Assembly: GCF_036017035.1 (NCBI RefSeq)
Contig: NZ_JAYXHS010000004.1
Span: 526,779-590,778 of the forward strand
Direction of reading: 5' to 3'
Length of the DNA: 64,000 bases
Source: Viridibacterium silvisoli
GTDB lineage: Bacteria; Pseudomonadota; Gammaproteobacteria; Burkholderiales; Rhodocyclaceae
Numbering within the stretch: position 1 is the first letter of the stretch; every line of letters begins with the position of its first letter. This document shows positions 8,997 through 17,427 of this stretch, one piece after another. Position numbers and translations under genes: made by a program. The notes beneath the pieces are model-generated. The model was not told the DNA's origin. It did not search any database and was given only the letters and a program-made list of their open reading frames with translations.

Positions 8997-9299
8997 ATGG
9001 AACTGACGCCCCGCGAAAAAGACAAGCTGCTGATCTTCACGGCAGGTCTCGTCGCCGAACGCCGCAAGGCGCGCGGCCTCAAACTCAATTACCCGGAGGC
9101 CATTGCCTTCATCAGCGCCGCCATCCTCGAAGGCGCGCGTGACGGTCGCACCGTCGCCGAGCTGATGAACTACGGCACCACGCTGCTCTCGCGTGACGAC
9201 GTCATGGACGGCATCGCCGAACTGATTCCCGAAATCCAGGTGGAAGCGACCTTCCCCGACGGCACCAAACTCGTAACCGTTCACCATCCCATCATCTGA
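8997..9299 (+). CDS. ureA: Urease gamma subunit
   Basis: The 100-residue gamma subunit, the normal size for a separate UreA. It starts MELTPREKDKLLIFTAGLVA and carries the conserved LNYPEAIAFIS and GRTVAELM stretches, ending VTVHHPII. The ATG at 8997 follows a purine-rich GGAGA at suitable spacing; the frame continues upstream antiparallel to ureD function and that part is not used. It assembles with UreB and UreC into the trimeric (ABC)3 enzyme. Confidence 0.96.
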   Translation: MELTPREKDKLLIFTAGLVAERRKARGLKLNYPEAIAFISAAILEGARDGRTVAELMNYGTTLLSRDDVMDGIAELIPEIQVEATFPDGTKLVTVHHPII

Positions 9300-9305
9300 G
9301 CCCTG

Positions 9306-9839
9306 ATGACCCAGATCGTCGAGATTCGTGCTGAAGACTTTGATCGCCGCAGGAGCGATCTGGTCAGCCTGCTCGTCGATTCCGTCGCCCATGGTGCGTC
9401 GGTCGGTTTCGTCTTGCCACTTACCAACGATGAAGCGGAAAGATGGGTCGAATCCCTTCGCGCTTCCATTGTGTCCAGACAACGCCTCCTGTGGTTTGCC
9501 GAACACGACGGAGGTGTCTGCGGCAGCGTGCAACTCGAACTCTGCACGAAGGCCAATGGCATTAACCGTGCTGAAGTGCAGAAGTTGCTGGTTGCCTCGA
9601 CATCGCGCCGTCTCGGCATCGGCAGGATGCTGATGCAGGCCGTCGAAACCCGCGCGGCCGGACTCGAGCGTGGCCTAGTCTATCTCGATACGGAAGCAGG
9701 CTCTTCCGCTGAGCCTTTCTACCAGTCTCTCGGCTACACCCGCGCCGGCGGCATTCCTGAATACGCCTGCGGCCCTGACGGCACGTGGCGCGCCAATGCC
9801 ATCTATTACAAGTCACTTTTCCTGAGGAGCCCTACATGA
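9306..9839 (+). CDS. GNAT-family N-acetyltransferase within the urease operon
   Basis: A 177-residue acetyltransferase of the GNAT superfamily. The acetyl-CoA pyrophosphate loop is recognisable in VQKLLVASTSRRLGIGRMLM (about residues 91-110), followed by LVYLDTEAGSSAEPFYQSLGY, the usual beta5-alpha4 region. The substrate is unknown. It starts 6 nt after ureA and its stop overlaps the hupE/ureJ start, so it is clearly co-transcribed with the urease genes. Related GNAT genes occur in some proteobacterial urease operons, but I know of no assigned role in urease maturation. Confidence 0.85.
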   Translation: MTQIVEIRAEDFDRRRSDLVSLLVDSVAHGASVGFVLPLTNDEAERWVESLRASIVSRQRLLWFAEHDGGVCGSVQLELCTKANGINRAEVQKLLVASTSRRLGIGRMLMQAVETRAAGLERGLVYLDTEAGSSAEPFYQSLGYTRAGGIPEYACGPDGTWRANAIYYKSLFLRSPT

Positions 9840-10435
9840 AACTCACACGCCTCACCGCTCTCGCCATCGCTCTGTTCCTGCCCGCGCTTGCCTTCGCCCA
9901 CACCGGCGCCGACGGTGGCTCGCATCACGGCTCCGCTTTCATCGAAGGCCTCGTCCACCCCTTCACCGGTCTCGACCACCTTGCCGCGATGATTGCCGTC
10001 GGTGTGTGGAGCGCGCTGGCCTTCCGCGATTCCGCAAAACGCATGTGGGCCATGCCTGTCGCCTTCGCTTCGCTTCTGCTGGTCGGCGGCCTGCTGGCTT
10101 TCGATGGTCTGCAGCTCGCTGGCGTTGAGCCGATGATCGTCGCCTCGCTGCTCGTGCTCGGTGTGATGGTTGCGACGCAGATCAAATTGCCTGCAGCCAT
10201 CGGCGCAACACTGGTCGGTGCATTCGCGATCTTCCACGGCGTCGCCCACGGCAGCGAGCTGCCGGCACAACAAGCCCTCGCAGCGCTTTCCGGCATGGTG
10301 CTTGGCACGATGAGCTTGCACATCACCGGCGTGCTGCTCGGCCGCTTCGTGCTGGCGCGCAATGTGTGGTTGCCGCGCATCGCGGGTGCCTCCGTTGCCG
10401 TGCTGGGCGTGAGCCTGCTGAGCGGCGCAATCTGA
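9836..10435 (+). CDS. ureJ: HupE/UreJ family nickel transporter-like membrane protein
   Basis: A 199-residue inner-membrane protein of the HupE/UreJ family. It has a cleavable signal (MKLTRLTALAIALFLPALAFA), a His-containing mature N terminus (HTGADGGSHHGS) and the family motif HPFTGLDHLAAM near residue 40, then about six hydrophobic helices. Family members import nickel or act as permeases beside hydrogenase and urease genes. Here it would supply nickel for urease. Its ATG overlaps the preceding GNAT stop. Confidence 0.9.
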   Translation: MKLTRLTALAIALFLPALAFAHTGADGGSHHGSAFIEGLVHPFTGLDHLAAMIAVGVWSALAFRDSAKRMWAMPVAFASLLLVGGLLAFDGLQLAGVEPMIVASLLVLGVMVATQIKLPAAIGATLVGAFAIFHGVAHGSELPAQQALAALSGMVLGTMSLHITGVLLGRFVLARNVWLPRIAGASVAVLGVSLLSGAI

Positions 10436-10456
10436 TTCCAGAGACAGGAGCCACAC

Positions 10457-10762
10457 ATGACACCCGGCGAGCTTCTCGTAGATGACGGCAACATCGAACT
10501 CAATGTCGGTCGACGCACGGCGACCATTGCCGTCGAGAACACCGGCGACCGCCCGATCCAGGTCGGCTCGCACTATCACTTTGCAGAAACCAACGCCGCG
10601 CTGAAATTCGATCGCGAAGCCGCGCACGGCATGCGCCTCAATATCGCCAGCGGTACGGCCGTGCGTTTCGAACCCGGTCAGAGCCGCACGGTCGAGCTGG
10701 TCGACTATGCGGGCGATCGCAAGGTGTATGGCTTCAGAGGGTTAGTACAGGGCGCGCTTTAG
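10457..10762 (+). CDS. ureB: Urease beta subunit
   Basis: The 101-residue beta subunit, normal length. It opens MTPGELLVDDGNIELNVGRR and contains the conserved DRPIQVGSHYHFAETN and AVRFEPGQSRTVELV stretches. It packs on the outside of the UreC core. It is separated from ureC by about 118 nt that hold a REP-like repeat, a wider gap than usual in compact urease operons. Confidence 0.96.
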   Translation: MTPGELLVDDGNIELNVGRRTATIAVENTGDRPIQVGSHYHFAETNAALKFDREAAHGMRLNIASGTAVRFEPGQSRTVELVDYAGDRKVYGFRGLVQGAL

Positions 10763-10767
10763 CAATT

Positions 10768-10862
10768 CGTCATTCCCGCGAGGCTTGATCAAATCGCGGG
10801 AATCCACGAGCCCGGAAATTCGTCCCAAACAAGTGGACTCCCGCTTTCGCGGGAATGACGGA
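10768..10862. repeat. REP-like palindrome pair between ureB and ureC (family A, CCCGCG form)
   Basis: Left unit CGTCATTCCCGCGAG...CGCGGGAATCCA and right unit GGACTCCCGCTTTCGCGGGAATGACG form nested inverted repeats. They match the element at 50830-50914. It sits inside the urease operon, 6 nt after the ureB stop and 19 nt before ureC. Confidence 0.85.
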
Positions 10863-10880
10863 TAGATTGAGGATTCACTC

Positions 10881-12581
10881 ATGAGCAATATCTCCCGCCG
10901 CGCCTACGCGGAAATGTTCGGCCCCACCACCGGCGACCGCGTGCGCCTCGCCGACACCGACCTCATCGTCGAAGTTGAAAAGGACTTCACGCTCTACGGT
11001 GAAGAAGTGAAATTCGGCGGCGGCAAGGTCATCCGTGACGGCATGGGCCAGAGCCAGCGCGTCGCCGCGGAAGTCGCCGACACGGTCATCACCAACGCGC
11101 TGATCATTGATCACTGGGGCATCGTCAAGGCCGACATCGGCATCAAGGGCGGCTTCATCTCCGGCATCGGCAAAGCCGGTAATCCGGACGTGCAGCCTAA
11201 CGTCACCATCGCCATCGGCGCTGCGACGGAAGTCATCGCCGGCGAAGGCATGATCATCACCGCTGGCGGCATCGACACGCACATCCACTTCATCTGCCCG
11301 CAGCAGATCGAAGAAGCATTAATGAGCGGCGTGACCACCATGATCGGTGGCGGCACCGGCCCCGCCACGGGCACTTACGCCACGACCTGCACGCCGGGTC
11401 CATGGCACATCAAGAGCATGCTCAGCGCGGCAGACGCCTTCCCGATGAACCTCGGCTTCCTCGGCAAGGGCAACGTCAGCCTGCCCGACCCACTGCGCGA
11501 ACAGGTCGATGCCGGCGTGATTGGTTTGAAACTGCATGAGGACTGGGGCACCACGCCCGCCGCCATCGACAACTGCCTGAGCGTCGCCGAAGAGATGGAC
11601 ATCCAGGTCGCCATCCACTCCGACACGCTCAACGAATCCGGCTTCGTCGAAGATACGGCCGCAGCCTTCAAGGGCCGCACCATCCACACCTTCCACACCG
11701 AAGGCGCGGGCGGCGGGCACGCGCCGGACATCGTCAAGCTGGCCGGCATGAAGAACGTGCTGCCCTCCTCCACCAATCCGACACGGCCCTACACGGTCAA
11801 TACCATCGACGAGCATCTGGACATGCTGATGGTCTGCCACCACCTCGACCCGAGCATCGCCGAGGACGTGGCCTTTGCTGAATCGCGCATTCGTCGCGAG
11901 ACGATTGCCGCCGAAGACATCCTGCACGACATCGGCGCGCTGTCGATGTTCTCATCCGACTCGCAGGCCATGGGCCGCGTCGGCGAAGTCATCATTCGCA
12001 CCTGGCAGACCGCGCACAAGATGCATCAGCAACGGGGTTCGTTGAAGGAAGACAACGCGCGCAACAACAATTTCCGCGCCAAGCGCTACATCGCGAAATA
12101 CACCATCAACCCGGCGATTGCCCACGGCATCGGCCACATCGTCGGCTCGGTCGAAGTCGGCAAGCTCGCCGACCTCGTTCTATGGCGCCCGGCTTTCTTC
12201 GGCGTGAAGCCCACCACCATCCTCAAGGGCGGCATGATCGCCGCCGCAGCGATGGGTGACGCCAACGCCTCCATCCCGACGCCACAGCCGGTGCACTACC
12301 GTCCGATGTTCGGCGCCTTCGCCGGCGGCCTCAAGACTTCACTGACCTTCGTCTCGCAAGCTTCGCTCGACAAGGGCACGCTTACAGGACTTGGCCTGCA
12401 GAAACCGCTCGAAGCCGTGAAGAACATTCGCGGCGTGCAGAAGACCGACATGGTGCACAACGGCTGGCACGGAAATATCGAAGTCGATCCGGAGAACTAC
12501 CAGGTTCGGGCGGATGGTGAATTGCTGACGTGTGAGCCTGCGACAAGTCTTCCGATGGCACAGCGCTACTTCCTGTTCTAA
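10881..12581 (+). CDS. ureC: Urease alpha (catalytic) subunit
   Basis: The catalytic subunit, 566 residues, hydrolysing urea to ammonia and carbamate at a di-nickel centre. The ligands are in place and fall at the classical numbers: His134 and His136 (THIHF), the carbamylated Lys217 (IGLKLHEDW), a His in VAIHSDTLNE and a His in HTFHTEGAGGGH. The mobile flap (MVCHHLDPS) is present. Length and start are standard. ureE follows after a REP element. Confidence 0.97.
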   Translation: MSNISRRAYAEMFGPTTGDRVRLADTDLIVEVEKDFTLYGEEVKFGGGKVIRDGMGQSQRVAAEVADTVITNALIIDHWGIVKADIGIKGGFISGIGKAGNPDVQPNVTIAIGAATEVIAGEGMIITAGGIDTHIHFICPQQIEEALMSGVTTMIGGGTGPATGTYATTCTPGPWHIKSMLSAADAFPMNLGFLGKGNVSLPDPLREQVDAGVIGLKLHEDWGTTPAAIDNCLSVAEEMDIQVAIHSDTLNESGFVEDTAAAFKGRTIHTFHTEGAGGGHAPDIVKLAGMKNVLPSSTNPTRPYTVNTIDEHLDMLMVCHHLDPSIAEDVAFAESRIRRETIAAEDILHDIGALSMFSSDSQAMGRVGEVIIRTWQTAHKMHQQRGSLKEDNARNNNFRAKRYIAKYTINPAIAHGIGHIVGSVEVGKLADLVLWRPAFFGVKPTTILKGGMIAAAAMGDANASIPTPQPVHYRPMFGAFAGGLKTSLTFVSQASLDKGTLTGLGLQKPLEAVKNIRGVQKTDMVHNGWHGNIEVDPENYQVRADGELLTCEPATSLPMAQRYFLF

Positions 12582-12590
12582 CCCCTTGTC

Positions 12591-12660
12591 GTCATCCCGG
12601 CGAAGGCCGGGATCCAGATCGTACCCACGCACTGGATTCCGGCCTTCGCCGGAATGACGA
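12591..12660. repeat. REP-like palindrome pair between ureC and ureE (family A)
   Basis: Left unit GTCATCCCGGCGAAGGCCGGGATCCAG and right unit ACTGGATTCCGGCCTTCGCCGGAATGACG (each given as a repeat outline) form an inverted pair of about 70 bp. It starts 9 nt after the ureC stop and ends 23 nt before ureE. Such a hairpin may lower expression of the downstream chaperone genes relative to the structural genes; that is inference. Confidence 0.85.
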
Positions 12661-12683
12661 TCTGAAAATAGGCTTTGCACTAG

Positions 12684-13184
12684 ATGCTCCTGATCGAAAC
12701 CCTCTACACCGGCGATGCCAGCGCCACCGAACAACTCATCCTCGACTTCGACGCCCGCACCAAGAGCCGCCTGCGCACCACGCTCGCATCCGGCGAAGAA
12801 GTCGGCCTGTTCCTGCCGCGCGGCACGATCCTGCGTGGCGGCGACAAATTGCGGGGCGCCGATGGCCGAATCATCGCCGTCGTCTCGGCCCCCGAAGAGC
12901 TGCTCGAAGCACGCAGCAACAACGCCCGCGAACTGACACGTGCGGCGTATCACCTTGGCAATCGCCACGTGGCGGTTGAGGTCGGCAGCGATGCACAATC
13001 GGACTGGATCCGCATCCAGGCTGACCACGTGCTGGAGACGATGCTGGTCGGCCTCGGCGCACAGGTGCGCAAGCTCTCGGCTCCGTTCGAACCGGAGGCT
13101 GGCGCGTACGCACCGGGCCATCACCACTCCGAGCGTGGTGCTACGGAAGCGAAGATTCATGTGATGGGTGGGGCGCATGGGTGA
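12684..13184 (+). CDS. ureE: Urease nickel metallochaperone UreE
   Basis: UreE, 166 residues, delivers nickel to the UreDFG-urease complex. The N-terminal peptide-binding domain (FDARTKSRLRTTLASGEEVGLFLPRG) and the C-terminal metal-binding domain (YHLGNRHVAVEV, with a conserved His) are both visible. The C-terminal His-rich tail is short (GHHHSERG), unlike the long tails of some UreE proteins, so bulk nickel storage is unlikely. Its end overlaps the next gene by 8 nt. Confidence 0.93.
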   Translation: MLLIETLYTGDASATEQLILDFDARTKSRLRTTLASGEEVGLFLPRGTILRGGDKLRGADGRIIAVVSAPEELLEARSNNARELTRAAYHLGNRHVAVEVGSDAQSDWIRIQADHVLETMLVGLGAQVRKLSAPFEPEAGAYAPGHHHSERGATEAKIHVMGGAHG

Positions 13185-13644
13185 CTATCGCGCACGCATC
13201 CTTTGGGAGCGCGCTGCAGACGAGGCCTTCACGGACAAGCGATATAACCGTGCACATAGTTGGCTATTTGACGGAGGCATTGAAGTACCAGCGTCGTCGT
13301 CACCTCACGTTGTGCCACTTCCCTTTTCTGACGAGCATGCAGTCGATCCCGAAGAAGCTTTCGTGGCATCGCTATCGAGCTGCCACATGTTGTTCTTTCT
13401 CTCGTTGGCTGCCGCACAAGGACATGTTGTCGATACCTACGAGGACAATGCCATCGGTTCGATGTCAAAAAACGAGAATGGGAAGATGTTCATAAGCATC
13501 GTGACGCTTCGGCCCCGTGTCCGCTTTGCTGGCGAACGCCCCGACAGTGACGCTGTTGCCACCCTTCATCACGCTGCGCACGAATCATGTTTCATCGCCA
13601 ACTCCGTGCGTAGCCAGATTCAGTGCCTGCCCGAATTCGATTGA
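13177..13644 (+). CDS. OsmC-family protein embedded in the urease operon
   Basis: A 155-residue protein of the OsmC/Ohr fold, predicted to be a Cys-dependent hydroperoxide reductase. Two Cys residues in family-like contexts are Cys69 (ASLSSCHMLF) and Cys138 (HESCFIANSV). I chose the ATG at 13177 (MGDYRARI), which overlaps the ureE stop; another ATG lies 9 nt upstream. The local codon use looks less GC-rich than in its neighbours. It lies between ureE and ureF, where no accessory protein is required, so it may protect the cell or a urease partner from peroxide, or be a passenger gene. Confidence 0.85.
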   Translation: MGDYRARILWERAADEAFTDKRYNRAHSWLFDGGIEVPASSSPHVVPLPFSDEHAVDPEEAFVASLSSCHMLFFLSLAAAQGHVVDTYEDNAIGSMSKNENGKMFISIVTLRPRVRFAGERPDSDAVATLHHAAHESCFIANSVRSQIQCLPEFD

Positions 13645-13654
13645 AAATCCTCAC

Positions 13655-14335
13655 GTGAATCCCTCACTCATCCGCCTCCTCCATCTCGCCAGTCCAGCCT
13701 TACCCGTCGGCGCCTTCTCCTATTCGCAAGGCTTGGAATGGGCGGTCGAGAGCGGTGCCATTACGACGGAGGCCGCTGCAAAGCAATGGATCAGCGACGC
13801 GCTGCATTTCGCACTGGCGCGCTGTGAAGCGCCTGCGCTGATTGCCCTGATGCGAGCGTGGTCGAGCGAGGACAAGGCTGAGATCAAACGCCTCAACGCC
13901 GAGTTCATCGCCACGCGCGAGACTTCCGAGATTCGTGCAGAGTCCTTGCAGATGGGCTACTCGCTGGCCCGCCTGCTGCGCGATCTGGATGACATGCCAG
14001 CCAGCTATCGCGAAGCACTCAGCGAGATGAACGAAATCGCTTTTCCGACGGCCTGGGCCGCCGCGGCAGCAACATGGCAACTCGATGAACATGACGCCGC
14101 CACCAGCTACCTGTGGGCCTGGCTGGAGAATCAGGTGATGGCAGCGGTGAAGCTGGTACCGCTGGGCCAGACTGCGGGCCAGCGCATGCTGGCTGCGCTG
14201 GCAGTCGATTTACCGGAACTCGCCAACCACGCCATCAGACGCGCCGAAAACAACGACTGGGAAAACTTCACGCCCGGCATGACGCTGGCGAGCAGCCTGC
14301 ACGAAACCCAATACACGCGACTGTTCCGGTCTTGA
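13655..14335 (+). CDS. ureF: Urease accessory protein UreF
   Basis: UreF, about 226 residues, works with UreD and UreG as a fidelity checkpoint in nickel insertion. Recognised from LLHLASPALPVGAFSYSQGLEWAVE at the N terminus (conserved in the family) and LIPLGQ-like LVPLGQTAGQRML near residue 168. The GTG at 13655 gives the usual N terminus; no ATG fits. It starts 10 nt after the osmC-like gene and ends 31 nt before ureG. Confidence 0.94.
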   Translation: MNPSLIRLLHLASPALPVGAFSYSQGLEWAVESGAITTEAAAKQWISDALHFALARCEAPALIALMRAWSSEDKAEIKRLNAEFIATRETSEIRAESLQMGYSLARLLRDLDDMPASYREALSEMNEIAFPTAWAAAAATWQLDEHDAATSYLWAWLENQVMAAVKLVPLGQTAGQRMLAALAVDLPELANHAIRRAENNDWENFTPGMTLASSLHETQYTRLFRS

Positions 14336-14366
14336 ACCGGAACGGCAAATTGAATCAGAGGACACC

Positions 14367-15023
<657 letters not shown>

Positions 15024-15050
15024 TCTGCATCTATCACGACCTGCCTGCAG

Positions 15051-15115
15051 GGGCCGCCGTGATTTCTGTCGGAAGGCGCTTTGCTTTCCGACCTGCCAAT
15101 CTACGGGTGCGGCCC
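15051..15115 (+). terminator. Nested hairpin after ureG
   Basis: An outer stem GGGCCGC (15051-15057) / GCGGCCC (15109-15115) encloses a perfect inner hairpin GTCGGAA (15068-15074) / TTCCGAC (15086-15092). It lies between the convergent ends of ureG and the small reverse gene. No T-run follows on either strand, so it is a transcript-end hairpin rather than a textbook intrinsic terminator. Confidence 0.45.
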
Positions 15116-15118
15116 GAC

Positions 15119-15331
15119 TCAGTCGTCCAGGTCGTCGTCCGCGTCGACCCAGATGTTCATCTCGTCAGTCGGTTCGATGTTCTCGACGCGCTGACGTTTC
15201 ATTTCCGTATTGCAAGCCATCAACTGCGCAGCCAGGCCCGGCAACTGCGGCAGCGCTTCGTCGGCCTTGAGGCGGCGCTGAAGCTGGGTGAAGTTGAGTG
15301 ATTCAGTAGCACGCTGACGACGTTCAAACAT
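15119..15331 (-). CDS. Small hypothetical protein, 70 residues
   Basis: I do not recognise this protein. It is 70 residues long, charged, starts MFERRQRATESLNFTQLQRR and ends in an acidic tail WVDADDDLDD. It has one Cys and no signal or membrane segment. The case for a real gene is a strong ribosome-binding site: on the reverse strand GGGAGG lies 6 nt before the ATG. It is convergent with ureG and lies downstream of the reverse flg-lipoprotein group, but a terminator between them suggests its own promoter. Confidence 0.65.
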   Translation of the reverse strand: MFERRQRATESLNFTQLQRRLKADEALPQLPGLAAQLMACNTEMKRQRVENIEPTDEMNIWVDADDDLDD

Positions 15332-15519
15332 GAAAACCTCCCGCTAGTCTCGACAAGAATTCCGGGCCTTGACCTCGACCAATCCGAACGGTCGCGTGCT
15401 CACCCTGCTTGACTACACTTCAGCGGATCACGTCCCCCCATGCAAGGCGTGATTTTGGCACTTGGTGATGAATTTCACATTTGTCACTGCAGTACGGCGG
15501 GAACGACGTACTTGCAAGC

Positions 15520-15560
15520 AAAAAACCCATCCCAGGCCCGTAGATACGGGGCCGGATGGC
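15520..15560 (-). terminator. Intrinsic terminator of the flgKL-lipoprotein group
   Basis: Read on the reverse strand, stem CCATCC / GGATGG encloses a second stem GGCCC / GGGCC and is followed by TTTTTT. It lies about 30 nt after the lipoprotein stop and fits a Rho-independent terminator well. Confidence 0.8.
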
Positions 15561-15587
15561 TTCAGGCTCCATCTGGAGAGCAGTCCC

Positions 15588-16169
15588 TTAGCGGATCGGC
15601 TGCAATGAAACGCCGAGCGCCGCCAGCGGTGGCCGCATGTCGACCGGCTTGATTTCGGGGGGCGCTGGCGGGATCAGCACCAGCTCCGCCTCGGCCGTGC
15701 GCCGCGGAAAGATCATGCGCGAGTCGATCGACTCGCGGAAGCGCCTGATCTCGTACTTCGCCACGCCCTGCTCTTGCGCATAGGCTGTCGCGCGACGCTC
15801 AAGCACCTGGTAGGCCTCACCATCACCACCAAGGTGGAAGTACTGCATGCGCATCGAGTACAACACGCGGTTGTCCGGCATGCGCGTTTCCTTGATCTCC
15901 CAGGAGGGAGACAGCGGGTCGACCACGAAATAGACAAGGACCAGCGCGCCTGCAATCAGCATCGCATCGGCGTAGGTGATGCTGTAAGTAGGCGAAAGGT
16001 GGAACGAGCCTTCAGGCAGGAAGCTGCCGTTGTATTCGGGATGATCGAACCCGCGCTTCGCCAGCGAGGTCGAGAGTTTCCCATTGGAATCGAGCGCGGC
16101 GCAGCCCGACAAGAGACTGACGATGACGAGCGCTGAAGTGCATGCTTTGAACATCGCGGCAATCCTCAT
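15588..16169 (-). CDS. Putative lipoprotein co-transcribed with flgL
   Basis: A 193-residue protein of unknown function. It has an N-terminal lipoprotein signal with lipobox LLSGC (Cys near residue 23), then a second hydrophobic segment at about residues 67-85 (ADAMLIAGALVLVYFVVDPL) and a soluble Pro-rich C terminus. Its ATG overlaps the flgL stop (ATGA), so it is translated with flgKL. That suggests a flagellar or envelope role, which is inference. Mature protein is expected at the membrane facing the periplasm. Confidence 0.75.
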   Translation of the reverse strand: MRIAAMFKACTSALVIVSLLSGCAALDSNGKLSTSLAKRGFDHPEYNGSFLPEGSFHLSPTYSITYADAMLIAGALVLVYFVVDPLSPSWEIKETRMPDNRVLYSMRMQYFHLGGDGEAYQVLERRATAYAQEQGVAKYEIRRFRESIDSRMIFPRRTAEAELVLIPPAPPEIKPVDMRPPLAALGVSLQPIR

Positions 16170-17383
16170 GACAGGAAGCTGAACAGGCTCAGGTTGGTCG
16201 TCTTGACGAAGGTGTTGCGCGAGGCTTCCAGGAAGGTGTTCTGCAGCTGGAAGTCGGAGATGGCACTCGCGTAATCCACGCCGATCAGGCGCTGCGTGCG
16301 GTCTGCATATTGCAGGGAGAGGTCGTCGGCTACGCTGCCGAGAGAGTCCAGCTCGAGTTGATGCGAGCCGGTTTGCGCACGCAGCCGCAGTACGTTCTCC
16401 TGTGCGCTGTCTGCGAGGGACATGGTGTCCTGGATGGCCGCGTAATACGCTGGGCCGCTGCCCCCCGTGCGCAGGTTCGTGATGAAGTCCGAAATCATGG
16501 TGAAGGCGTCGGTCGTGCCGGCGCTTGGATTCACCGCGAAGCTGTCATTGGTCGCTGGTGCGCCATTCAGCGTGACCTGGATTTCGGCAGTGGCTGGGGC
16601 TGGCGGCAGATTGATCGGCGCGCCTGCAGTGTAGGTTCCGCTGGCCATGGCCGCGCCGGTCATAGCCGGGTCCGCTGCGCGATCGAAAACATCGTAAGTC
16701 GTCGCCGACGTGAAACGGATGCCGTACTGGCCACCAGCGTAGGTACCCACCACCGTCGAAGACGATACGGTGCCCGTACCGGTATTGCCGATAGAGGGTT
16801 GGGCGTTGAAGCTTTGACCCGAGGTGCGGATGCGCATCAGCAACTCGTCGCCACTCAGACTCACCGGAATATTGCGCGAGCTGGAGACATGCACCGTGCG
16901 TTGCCCCTGGTCGCCTGCGTAGCTGACGCCCGTGAGCGATCCTGTGAATGGCTGCACGTCTCCCTTGTAGCCCGAGAACATGTACTCGCCGTTTTCATCG
17001 GTCGCGTTGGCCATCGACATCAAGCTGTCGAACTGGGCCTGCATGTCAGCCGCAATGGAGTCGCGGTCGGACTGGTTGAGCGTGGCGCTGCCGGCCTGGA
17101 TGGCCCGTTCATGCACATAAGCGAACAGATCGCTGATGGAACCCAGCCTGCTGTCCAGCGAGCTCAGCTTGTCATTGGCAGTGCCTTGCGCTTCCTTTTG
17201 CAATTGCACCTGCTGCGCAGACTGCGAGACTTCCAGCGCGCGCGCGGCAGCGATCGGATCATCACTTGGCGTGACGACCCGCTTACCCGTCGACAACTGG
17301 TTCTGCAGCTTGAGCAGATCGGACTGTTGGCGCGTGATGTTGCCAACGTTGGTGTCGTAGATTTGCGCGGTGCTGATTCTCAT
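16166..17383 (-). CDS. flgL: Flagellar hook-filament junction protein FlgL (HAP3)
   Basis: FlgL, 405 residues, forms the second junction layer between hook and filament and is exported by the flagellar type III system. The flagellin-like N terminus (MRISTAQIYDTNVGNITRQQ, then LSTGKRVVTPSDDP) and C terminus (DYASAISDFQLQNTFLEASR) form the usual coiled-coil D0/D1 regions, with a variable middle. It follows flgK by 44 nt, the common order. A lipoprotein gene overlaps its end. Confidence 0.95.
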   Translation of the reverse strand: MRISTAQIYDTNVGNITRQQSDLLKLQNQLSTGKRVVTPSDDPIAAARALEVSQSAQQVQLQKEAQGTANDKLSSLDSRLGSISDLFAYVHERAIQAGSATLNQSDRDSIAADMQAQFDSLMSMANATDENGEYMFSGYKGDVQPFTGSLTGVSYAGDQGQRTVHVSSSRNIPVSLSGDELLMRIRTSGQSFNAQPSIGNTGTGTVSSSTVVGTYAGGQYGIRFTSATTYDVFDRAADPAMTGAAMASGTYTAGAPINLPPAPATAEIQVTLNGAPATNDSFAVNPSAGTTDAFTMISDFITNLRTGGSGPAYYAAIQDTMSLADSAQENVLRLRAQTGSHQLELDSLGSVADDLSLQYADRTQRLIGVDYASAISDFQLQNTFLEASRNTFVKTTNLSLFSFLS

Positions 17384-17427
17384 GACGTGCCTTTCTTGCC
17401 TTGCTGCTAACGACTACTGGCTGAAAC

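Noticed and set aside
10768..12660. Repeated palindromes as a possible CRISPR array
   Set aside because: Copies are few, widely spaced, in gene junctions and in inverted pairs, without regular spacers or cas genes.
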